DNA of 13,376 bases from an uncultured Clostridia bacterium (lineage in GTDB: Bacteria > Bacillota > Clostridia > Oscillospirales > CAG-272). The notes under the pieces are model-generated. The model searched no databases, was not told where the DNA came from, and saw nothing but the letters and a program-made list of their open reading frames with translations. This document shows positions 5,959 through 12,115 of this stretch, one piece after another (position 1 is the first letter of the stretch; the number at the start of each line of letters is the position of its first letter). Location: contig CAJGCT010000044.1 of the NCBI GenBank assembly GCA_904501985.1, positions 1-13,376 on the forward strand, given 5' to 3'. A program made the translations under genes and the position numbers.

Positions 5959-8094
5959 TCAATGTCTTATAGTATCCTTATCGCGTCGTACAAGCATATA
6001 TACCATATATGCAGCAACTATAAGTGCCGCGGCAAGCCCTGCCGGGTTTATACTGCCGGAAAACACTCTGCCTATCTGATATATCATCAGGGACACCGCA
6101 TATGCGAAAATACACTGATATCCTATTGCAAACGCTGTCCATTTTCCGCTGTTCATCTCGCGTCTGATAGCGCCCATTGCCGCAAAACAGGGCGCACAGA
6201 GAAGATTGAATACGAGGAACGAATATGCGGCAATTGCTGATGTAAATCCCACTCCGGGATCGGCAAGATGTCCCCAGATTTCGGCACCGTCACCTGCAAC
6301 CTCGGCAAATCCGTAAAGCAGTCCCAGTGTAGCAACAATATTTTCCTTTGCGATAAGTCCGGTAATAACCGCAACCGCCGCCTGCCAGAATCCGAATCCC
6401 AGCGGAATGAACAGAACCGCCAGAGGCTTTCCGATAGCCGCAAGCAGCGAATTGTTAAGGTCTGCCACCAAACCAAAGCGACCGTTCTCAAAACCGAATT
6501 CCTGCAAGAACCACAGTATCACCGCCGAAAGGAGAATAACCGTTCCTGCTTTTTTGATGAATGACCAGCCGCGCTCCCACATAGAACGGAGAACGTTTGT
6601 AACCGTTGGCATGTGATACGGCGGAAGTTCCATTACAAAGGGAGCAGGATCACCTGCAAAAAGCCTTGTCTTTTTAAGGATAAGACCGGAAACCACAACG
6701 GCAAATATTCCTATAAAATATGCACTGGGTGCCACCCACCAAACTCCATCGAACATCGCGCCTGCAATAAGAGCAATAACCGGGAGCTTTGCACTGCACG
6801 GGATAAATGTAGTAGTCATAACAGTCATGCGGCGGTCACGCTCATTTTCAATTGTGCGCGACGCCATAATACCGGGAACACCGCAGCCTGTTCCAATAAG
6901 AAGCGGAATAAAAGATTTACCCGACAGACCGAATTTGCGGAAAAGTCTGTCCATAACGAATGCAATACGCGCCATATATCCGCAAGCCTCAAGGAATGCA
7001 AGGAAGATGAACAGCACAAGCATCTGGGGCACAAATCCAAGCACTGCGCCTACACCGCCGATAATACCGTCAAGTATCAGCCCCTGAAGCCATTCTGCAC
7101 AGTTGACGGAAATAAGGAAGCTTTCAATAGCAGGCGGTATTATCTCTCCGAACAAAACATTGTTTGTCCAATCGGTGACCCAACCGCCGACTGTTGTAAC
7201 AGATACATAGTACACAATAAACATTATGAGCGCAAAAATAGGCAGTGCAAGGAATCGGTTTGTCATAATGCGGTCAATCTTATCCGATGTGGTAAGCTTT
7301 CCGGCATTTTTCCTCTTACAGCACTTCTCCACAATGCGTGTTATGTAAACGTAACGCTCATTTGTAATAATGGATTCCGCATCATCATCAAGCTCGCTCT
7401 CAGCGGCAGAGATATCCTTCTCAATATGAGCCATAACATCCTTCGGGATATTAAGCTTCTCTATTACCTTGTCATCGCGCTCAAATATCTTTATTGCATA
7501 CCAGCGCTGCTGATCGGCAGGCATATCGTGGATGCAAGCTTCCTCGATATGAGCCACCGCGTGCTCCACAGCTCCCGAAAAAATATGCTGAGGTGTGATT
7601 TTGCCGTTTTTAGCCGCCTCGATTGCGGCTTCAGCCGCTTCGTCAATACCCGTGCCTTTAAGAGCGGATATTTCCACCACCTTACATCCGAGAGCCTTGG
7701 AAAGTGCCGCGAAGTCTATTTTATCGCCTTTTTTATTAACGACATCCATCATGTTAACAGCAATTACTACCGGCACGCCAAGTTCGGTAAGCTGTGTTGT
7801 AAGATAGAGGTTACGCTCAAGATTCGTACCGTCTATAATATTAAGAATAGCATCGGGACGCTCATCAATAAGATAATTTCTCGCCACTACCTCCTCAAGC
7901 GTATAGGGAGACAAAGAATATATACCCGGAAGGTCGGTAACTATCACTCCGTCATATTTCTTTAATTTTCCCTCTTTTTTCTCAACGGTAACTCCGGGCC
8001 AATTGCCCACAAACTGATTTGAACCTGTGAGCGCATTGAAAAGTGTGGTTTTACCGCAGTTTGGATTGCCGGCAATGGCAATTTTTAAGTTCAT
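5959..8094 (-). CDS. feoB: Ferrous iron transport protein B
   Basis: A 711-residue Fe(II) transporter with an N-terminal GTPase domain and a polytopic membrane domain. G-protein motifs are intact: G1 GNPNCGKT (9-16), G3 DLPG (54-57), G4 NMMD (114-117) and G5 SAL (143-145). The membrane part contains the two FeoB gate regions, with conserved cysteines in GTGCGVPG (Cys404) and IPCSAKLP (Cys433). Length is within the normal range for the family. An in-frame ATG at 8136 would add 14 residues, but the ATG at 8094 gives the canonical MNLKIAIAGNPN start and has AAAGGA upstream. feoA lies 96 bases upstream and the Cys-rich peptide 38 bases downstream. Expression is probably controlled by iron through the palindromic boxes at feoA and in the feoA-feoB gap. 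Confidence 0.98.
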   Translation of the reverse strand: MNLKIAIAGNPNCGKTTLFNALTGSNQFVGNWPGVTVEKKEGKLKKYDGVIVTDLPGIYSLSPYTLEEVVARNYLIDERPDAILNIIDGTNLERNLYLTTQLTELGVPVVIAVNMMDVVNKKGDKIDFAALSKALGCKVVEISALKGTGIDEAAEAAIEAAKNGKITPQHIFSGAVEHAVAHIEEACIHDMPADQQRWYAIKIFERDDKVIEKLNIPKDVMAHIEKDISAAESELDDDAESIITNERYVYITRIVEKCCKRKNAGKLTTSDKIDRIMTNRFLALPIFALIMFIVYYVSVTTVGGWVTDWTNNVLFGEIIPPAIESFLISVNCAEWLQGLILDGIIGGVGAVLGFVPQMLVLFIFLAFLEACGYMARIAFVMDRLFRKFGLSGKSFIPLLIGTGCGVPGIMASRTIENERDRRMTVMTTTFIPCSAKLPVIALIAGAMFDGVWWVAPSAYFIGIFAVVVSGLILKKTRLFAGDPAPFVMELPPYHMPTVTNVLRSMWERGWSFIKKAGTVILLSAVILWFLQEFGFENGRFGLVADLNNSLLAAIGKPLAVLFIPLGFGFWQAAVAVITGLIAKENIVATLGLLYGFAEVAGDGAEIWGHLADPGVGFTSAIAAYSFLVFNLLCAPCFAAMGAIRREMNSGKWTAFAIGYQCIFAYAVSLMIYQIGRVFSGSINPAGLAAALIVAAYMVYMLVRRDKDTIRH

Positions 8095-8135
8095 AATGGA
8101 ATGTCCTTTCCTAGTAATCAGTTTTCGCCGCCGCA

Positions 8136-8151
8136 ATTAGCCTATGCTAAC
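8136..8151. promoter_or_regulatory. Candidate DtxR-type operator, box 1 (feoA-feoB gap)
   Basis: ATTAG-CCTATG-CTAAC followed by CGC on the plus strand. It is one of three boxes with the same RTTAG-N6-CTAAC-CGC design in this locus and resembles the DtxR/IdeR consensus. It lies 41 bases upstream of the feoB ATG. I see no clear -35/-10 pair beside it. Confidence 0.6.
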
Positions 8152-8168
8152 CGCGTATCATTTTTTTA

Positions 8169-8188
8169 CCGGGAGAACGCTCTCCCGG
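8169..8188 (-). other. Intercistronic hairpin after feoA
   Basis: A perfect 8-bp GC-rich stem (8169-8176 with 8181-8188), tetraloop, begins 2 bases after the feoA stop. On the minus strand it is followed by an A run instead of T residues, so it should not terminate. It may protect the upstream feoA message or reduce read-through. Confidence 0.55.
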
Positions 8189-8190
8189 CA

Positions 8191-8418
8191 CTAATCAACT
8201 TCTATTTCCACCATATCGGCATCCGCTTTGCGAAGCGACAGCTCATATCCGCGAACAGTAAGCTCCATGGGATCTCCAAGAGGTGCCACCTTACGCACTG
8301 TAACCTCAACACCTTTGGTAATTCCCATATCCATAATACGGCGTCTGATCGCTCCTTCGCCGTGTACCTTCACAACTCTGACCGTTTTACCGATCTTGGT
8401 ATTCTTTAAAGTCTTCAT
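8191..8418 (-). CDS. feoA: Ferrous iron transport protein A
   Basis: A 75-residue SH3-like cytoplasmic protein of the FeoA family, required for FeoB-mediated Fe(II) uptake. Typical features are the central IRRRIMDMGITKGVEVTVRK segment (residues ~24-43), with the R-MDMGI-KG turn, followed by PLGDPMELTVRGYELSLRK (46-64). A G-rich Shine-Dalgarno (GGGGGA) precedes the ATG at 8418. It is the first gene of the operon, about 54 bases downstream of the predicted transcription start. The promoter overlaps an iron-box-like palindrome (8455-8470), so iron-dependent repression is expected. Confidence 0.96.
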   Translation of the reverse strand: MKTLKNTKIGKTVRVVKVHGEGAIRRRIMDMGITKGVEVTVRKVAPLGDPMELTVRGYELSLRKADADMVEIEVD

Positions 8419-8454
8419 ACAGTTCCCCCGAACAAATTACACGTATACCGTGCG

Positions 8455-8470
8455 GTTAGTCTAAGCTAAC
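8455..8470. promoter_or_regulatory. Candidate DtxR-type operator, box 2 (feoA promoter)
   Basis: On the minus strand GTTAG-CTTAGA-CTAAC followed by CGC. By eye it differs from the IdeR/DtxR core TTAGGTTAGSCTAACC at two of 16 positions. It begins about 8 bases downstream of the feoA -10 box, so it covers the expected transcription start, an ideal place for repression. Confidence 0.8.
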
Positions 8471-8478
8471 TACATTAA

Positions 8479-8507
8479 ATTATATACCATGCAAGCTAAA
8501 AAGTCAA
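8479..8507 (-). promoter_or_regulatory. feoA promoter
   Basis: On the minus strand TTGACT (8502-8507), a 17-base spacer and perfect TATAAT (8479-8484). The predicted start is near 8472, directly next to operator box 2. It drives feoA, feoB and the Cys-rich peptide. Confidence 0.9.
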
Positions 8508-8551
8508 TAGTTTCTTTGGCGATTTTTTCATTTTCGTCAAAACACCAAGCG

Positions 8552-8567
8552 GTTAGCGGCGTCTAAC
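8552..8567. promoter_or_regulatory. Candidate DtxR-type operator, box 3 (between divergent promoters)
   Basis: On the minus strand GTTAG-ACGCCG-CTAAC followed by CGC. Arms and spacing are identical to box 2, but the core is more divergent from DtxR consensus. It lies about 45 bases upstream of the feoA -35 and 53 bases upstream of the regulator's -35, so it could serve both directions. Confidence 0.6.
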
Positions 8568-8577
8568 TTTTGTGTTG

Positions 8578-8604
8578 TGTACATTGTACAACCGCTAAAT
8601 AGCG
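8578..8604. promoter_or_regulatory. Palindrome pair upstream of the dtxR-like gene
   Basis: Two adjacent palindromes are visible: TGTAC-ATT-GTACA (8578-8590) and CGCTA-AA-TAGCG (8593-8604). The first reappears inverted over the regulator's -10 box (8644-8654, TACAATGTACA). They differ from the iron boxes, so either a second regulator or chance is possible. Confidence 0.35.
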
Positions 8605-8620
8605 AAATACAGACAAATGC

Positions 8621-8649
8621 TTGAAAAATTCATATTTATATGATACAAT
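8621..8649 (+). promoter_or_regulatory. Promoter of the dtxR-like regulator
   Basis: TTGAAA (8621-8626), 17-base spacer, TACAAT (8644-8649); each hexamer matches consensus at five of six positions. The start is expected near 8656, 15 bases before the AGGAGGTG ribosome binding site. The TTG at 8621 is thus a -35 element, not a start codon. Confidence 0.8.
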
Positions 8650-8683
8650 GTACATATACATCCGAATTACAGGAGGTGTTTTC

Positions 8684-9058
8684 GTGCGACTTCAGGAATC
8701 GGGAGAAATGTATCTCGAAAGCATATATATACTCTCAAAGGGTAATAAAAATGTACACTCCATTGATGTTGGAGAATATTTAGGCTATTCAAAGCCCAGC
8801 GTCAGCCGTGCAATGGGGGTTTTAAAAACCGGCGGCTACATAAAAATGGCGGCAGACGGTACACTCACACTTACAGAGCTTGGCCGTGAGATCGCCGAAA
8901 AAATATACGAGCGTCACACCGTGCTTACAGCAATGCTGTTATCCTTCGGGGTAGATGAAGTGACCGCCGCAGAGGATGCGTGCCGGCTTGAGCACGCCAT
9001 CAGCGATAAATCCCTTGACGCAGTAAAGCGGTATCTAAAGAACAGCGGAAAAATCTGA
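8684..9058 (+). CDS. DtxR/MntR-family iron-dependent repressor
   Basis: A 124-residue cytoplasmic metalloregulator starting at GTG 8684, with AGGAGGTG at 8671-8678 five bases upstream. Residues ~1-62 form the winged helix-turn-helix, with recognition helix KPSVSRAMGVLK (37-48). The rest is the dimerisation and metal-binding domain. The ligand set matches DtxR rather than MntR: Met9 (Asp8 in MntR, Met10 in DtxR) and CRLEH with Cys100, Glu103, His104 (Cys102, Glu105, His106 in DtxR). His78 matches an ancillary-site ligand, but other ancillary positions look changed. The SH3-like third domain of DtxR is absent. Divergent transcription from feoA and the palindromes between them indicate that Fe(II)-loaded protein represses feo. 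The gene converges with sulP. Confidence 0.93.
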   Translation: MRLQESGEMYLESIYILSKGNKNVHSIDVGEYLGYSKPSVSRAMGVLKTGGYIKMAADGTLTLTELGREIAEKIYERHTVLTAMLLSFGVDEVTAAEDACRLEHAISDKSLDAVKRYLKNSGKI

Positions 9059-9066
9059 ATAATTAA

Positions 9067-9106
9067 ATGGGACACAGTACGGCTATCTGCCAATCCTGTG
9101 TCCCAT
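9067..9106. terminator. Bidirectional terminator between dtxR-like and sulP
   Basis: An 11-bp stem (9067-9077 with 9096-9106, ATGGGACACAG/CTGTGTCCCAT) with a small inner GGC/GCC stem, located between convergent genes. The plus-strand tail CTTTATTTATTTTA is T-rich; the minus-strand tail (TTAATT) is weaker. Confidence 0.7.
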
Positions 9107-9117
9107 CTTTATTTATT

Positions 9118-10770
9118 TTATATATTTACTTCGGAAAGCGGTGCGGCATCCGCAAGAAGGGCTTTGTCAATACTTCTTTGGAAGCATTCATCTCCCAAAG
9201 ACTCGTACATTCCGCCGCGGCGCATAACCGCATCTACTCTGTCATTCATACCGCAGAGTACAACACGTCTGCCCTGCTTTTTCTGCTCTGTGCACCATTC
9301 CTCAAGGCTCTCAACCGATGATATGTCAATGTCGGGAACGGAACGAAGTGAAACTATTATCTCACGTTCACCGCACTCGCTTAGCTTGTTTAAGAGTTTG
9401 CCAACATTTGCAAAGAAAAGCTCGCCTGTTACATAAACAACAACACTATCATCATGTCCGCCGCCAAGCTCTCCGCGAGGCGCAAGTCTTGATGCCTCAA
9501 CCTTTGCCAAGGTAACATCAAGATGTGCGGCGTTCTTTACGAAAACCATAACAGAGAACACGATGCCGATAACAATGGCAATAGTCAGGTCAAATACCAC
9601 AGTAGCTATCATGGTTATGAGGAACTGCATGATAGCGCCTATGAATTTCTTTGCGAACATATGCTTTATCGCGTGCCATTCATTCATACGCCACGCCGTT
9701 ACCATAAGGACACCTGCAAGTGCCGGCATGGGAATAAGCGCCATGATGTCACCAAGAAGGAACATCGCCGCCACAAGCCACAGAGCGTGGAAGATACCCG
9801 TAAGTCTTGTCTGTGCGCCGGATTTGATAGCAACGCTTGTACGTGCGATTGCCGCAGTTGCAGGCACACCGCCGAAGAACGGGATAATGATGTTGCCTGC
9901 CGCCTGACCGAAAAGCTCAATGTTCGCGTCAAAGGGCTCGTTCTTCATTCTGGATGCGGATGCACCGCAGAGAAGGCTTTCTATCATACCGAGAGCCGCA
10001 ACGGTAAATGCCGACGGAAGCAGTGTAGTTAGCATATTAAAATCAAGACCGTTAAACGAAAGTCTGTCCTCAAGAAGCAGCGATTTCGGTATTTCACCAA
10101 CAACCGCAACACCCTCAAAGCGGAATATTACGTAAACAACGGTAGCCACGATTATACCCACAAGGGATGAGGGCATTTTTGCATTCCACTTTTTCGGCCA
10201 CACTATCATCACAACCACAACAATAAGACCGAGTACGAGAGTCCACAGATGAGGCTTAAATCCAAGTCTGCCGTAAGAGATAAGCTTTTCGACAGCAGAG
10301 CTTCCCTCGGACGCTGTACCGAAGAAGTTGTCAACCTGCCCCAGCGCGATTATCACCGCAATACCGGATGTGAAGCCGGTAATTACAGGACGCGGTATAA
10401 GTGACACAAGCTTGCCAAGGCGGAAAATACCGCAAAGAAGAAGTATTATTCCGGCGATTATGCAAACAAGGAAAACGCCGTTAAGTCCGATTGCCTCGTT
10501 TGAAGCGATAGTAATAAGCACCGCACTCATTGCGCCTGTAGGACCTGATATCTGGAAGGATGCTCCCGACAGCGCACTTATTACGATACCTGCAATTATA
10601 GCGGTAATGAGACCTGCCGCCGCATTTGCGCCGCTGGCAACACCGAAAGCAAGTGCCAGGGGAAGTGCTACTGCCGCAACAGTAAGTCCTGCCAGAAGGT
10701 CCTTAATAAGCTTTGATGCGTTATACCCCGAAAATTCTCTTCGGAGCATTTTAAAGTAGTTTTTCACCAT
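9118..10770 (-). CDS. SulP-family anion permease with STAS domain
   Basis: A 550-residue inner-membrane transporter of the SulP/SLC26 family, which carries sulfate, bicarbonate or other anions. Residues ~25-415 form the hydrophobic transport domain. The family signature is seen at DLLAGLTVAAVALPLALAFG (24-43), and SGPTGAMSAVLI near residue 75 is the anion-site loop. A cytoplasmic STAS domain spans ~440-540 with the DIDISSVESL motif near 480-489. Length is normal. The ATG at 10770 has GAGG nine bases upstream. I found no convincing promoter in the 77-base gap after ilvE, which holds a terminator, so expression could come from a weak promoter or from read-through. No sulfate assimilation or carbonic anhydrase gene is adjacent, so the substrate stays open. 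Confidence 0.95.
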   Translation of the reverse strand: MVKNYFKMLRREFSGYNASKLIKDLLAGLTVAAVALPLALAFGVASGANAAAGLITAIIAGIVISALSGASFQISGPTGAMSAVLITIASNEAIGLNGVFLVCIIAGIILLLCGIFRLGKLVSLIPRPVITGFTSGIAVIIALGQVDNFFGTASEGSSAVEKLISYGRLGFKPHLWTLVLGLIVVVVMIVWPKKWNAKMPSSLVGIIVATVVYVIFRFEGVAVVGEIPKSLLLEDRLSFNGLDFNMLTTLLPSAFTVAALGMIESLLCGASASRMKNEPFDANIELFGQAAGNIIIPFFGGVPATAAIARTSVAIKSGAQTRLTGIFHALWLVAAMFLLGDIMALIPMPALAGVLMVTAWRMNEWHAIKHMFAKKFIGAIMQFLITMIATVVFDLTIAIVIGIVFSVMVFVKNAAHLDVTLAKVEASRLAPRGELGGGHDDSVVVYVTGELFFANVGKLLNKLSECGEREIIVSLRSVPDIDISSVESLEEWCTEQKKQGRRVVLCGMNDRVDAVMRRGGMYESLGDECFQRSIDKALLADAAPLSEVNI

Positions 10771-10808
10771 TTGATGTTCCTCTTAATGTATATATACTTG
10801 TAAACGGG

Positions 10809-10842
10809 AAAAACTGCCGCACAAGCCTGTGTGCGGCAGTTT
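10809..10842 (-). terminator. Rho-independent terminator of ilvE
   Basis: A perfect 12-bp stem (10811-10822 with 10831-10842), 8-base loop, followed on the minus strand by a short T run (TTTTTCCC counting the stem end). It starts 5 bases after the ilvE stop. The core ACTGCCGCAC/GTGCGGCAGT is identical to that of the terminator at 3698. Confidence 0.88.
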
Positions 10843-10847
10843 AAATA

Positions 10848-11918
10848 TCAGTTTACCTTAACTGTCCAGCCGAGAGTGTCGGGCTGCTTGCCCCACTGAA
10901 TACCTGTGAGGTTATCGTAAAGCTTCTGTGCCACTTCACCGATCTTGCCACCGCCTATTATCATCTTTTCACCGTTGTTGTTAAGCTCACCGATGGGGCT
11001 GATAACAGCCGCAGTACCTGTACCGAATGCTTCGTTAAGCTTGCCTGCCTTGTAAGCGTCAACCACCTCGTCAATGGAAAGACGGCGCTCGCTTACCTTG
11101 TAGCCCCAGCTACGGAGAAGCTCAATGCAGGACATACGGGTAACGCCGGGAAGAATAGAGCCGGCTTCGGTGGTGGGAGTGACAACCTCTCCGTCAATAA
11201 CGAAGAATACGTTCATGGCACCAACCTCATCTATGTATTTGTGCTCAATACCGTCAAGCCAGAGCACCTGTGCATAGCCAAGCTTCTCAGCCTTTGCCTG
11301 ACCGATAAGAGATGCAGCATAGTTACCGCCGCACTTTGTAAAGCCTGTGCCACCCTTTACAGCGCGTACATACTCGTTTTCAACGAATATCTTAACAGGA
11401 TTGATGCCTGCCGCATAGTAGGAGCCTACAGGAGAAAGAATTATTGCAAACAGGTATGTTTTGGATACATGAACGCCGAGATGAACGTCGGTCGCAATAA
11501 TAAAGGGACGAATGTAGAGTGATGTGCCGTCCTTTACAGGTACCCAATCGCTGTCGATATCAACAAGAGTCTTAAGAGCATAAATGCAGTCCTCAACGTT
11601 TACAGCAGGTATGCACATACGCTCGTTTGTGCGGTTCATGCGCTCAAAGTTCTTGTCGGGACGGAAAAGCTGAATTGAACCGTCGGGGGTACGGTACGCC
11701 TTAAGACCCTCGAAGATTTCCTGCGCATAGTGGAACACCATTGTTGCAGGGTCAAGGGAGAAGTTTGCGTAAGGAACGATGCGCGCATCATGCCAGCCCT
11801 TTCCTTCGGTGTAATTCATCAAAAACATATGGTCGGAATAGAAATTTCCGAATCCAAGATTGTCCCAATCGGGCTTTGCCTTGGGAGCAGTGGTCTTTTC
11901 AATTCTGATATCTATCAT
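10848..11918 (-). CDS. ilvE: Branched-chain amino acid aminotransferase
   Basis: A 356-residue class IV PLP aminotransferase that exchanges amino groups between leucine, isoleucine or valine and 2-oxoglutarate, the last biosynthetic step in the cytoplasm. The PLP lysine is Lys195 in GFTKCGGNYAASLIG. Further family motifs are YIDEVGAMNVFFV with Glu231, ILPGVTR (255-261), and FGTGTAAVISPIG near the C terminus. Length matches the 355-residue BCAT type. An in-frame start at 11960 would overlap the -10 box; the ATG at 11918 has GGAGG eight bases upstream and is preferred. It stands alone between its own promoter and terminator, with no other ilv or leu genes in view. Confidence 0.97.
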   Translation of the reverse strand: MIDIRIEKTTAPKAKPDWDNLGFGNFYSDHMFLMNYTEGKGWHDARIVPYANFSLDPATMVFHYAQEIFEGLKAYRTPDGSIQLFRPDKNFERMNRTNERMCIPAVNVEDCIYALKTLVDIDSDWVPVKDGTSLYIRPFIIATDVHLGVHVSKTYLFAIILSPVGSYYAAGINPVKIFVENEYVRAVKGGTGFTKCGGNYAASLIGQAKAEKLGYAQVLWLDGIEHKYIDEVGAMNVFFVIDGEVVTPTTEAGSILPGVTRMSCIELLRSWGYKVSERRLSIDEVVDAYKAGKLNEAFGTGTAAVISPIGELNNNGEKMIIGGGKIGEVAQKLYDNLTGIQWGKQPDTLGWTVKVN

Positions 11919-11951
11919 GGTTCTTTCCTCCAAAATAATTGTACTATGAAT

Positions 11952-11980
11952 ATTATACAACAGATGAAATCGGATTTCAA
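11952..11980 (-). promoter_or_regulatory. ilvE promoter with embedded palindrome
   Basis: On the minus strand TTGAAA (11975-11980), 17-base spacer and perfect TATAAT (11952-11957). The expected leader is only about 27 bases, too short for a T-box or leader-peptide attenuator. A 15-bp palindrome, TGAAATC-G-GATTTCA (11965-11979), overlaps the -35 box and part of the spacer and could be an operator. Confidence 0.85.
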
Positions 11981-12115
11981 TATACTAAAGCAATAATTTT
12001 TAAATTTTTTTCCGCTTCTAATGATAATTCTTTACAAAAATGCGCATAAATGACCGCTTCACGTCAAAAATAGGTGTGTACAAATCTTTTTCATTCTTTT
12101 ACCAAGGAGGAAAAC

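Noticed and set aside
6613..7965. 450-residue open frame on the plus strand
   Set aside because: It lies wholly antisense to feoB, is rich in Cys, His and Asn as expected for a reverse-strand reading, and has no recognisable domain.
8169..8188. Terminator between feoA and feoB
   Set aside because: The stem is good, but the transcribed strand continues with A residues, not U residues.
8621..8683. TTG start giving an extra 21 N-terminal residues to the dtxR-like protein
   Set aside because: This stretch contains the -35 and -10 boxes and the AGGAGGTG ribosome binding site; the GTG at 8684 has ideal spacing and a family-like N terminus.
11919..11950. T-box or leucine attenuator before ilvE
   Set aside because: The predicted leader is only about 27 bases and contains no stem or leader peptide.
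12031..12084. Promoter for the SLH gene (TTTACA at 12031, TACAAA at 12079)
   Set aside because: The two elements are not at workable spacing from each other, and no better partner was found; left uncalled.
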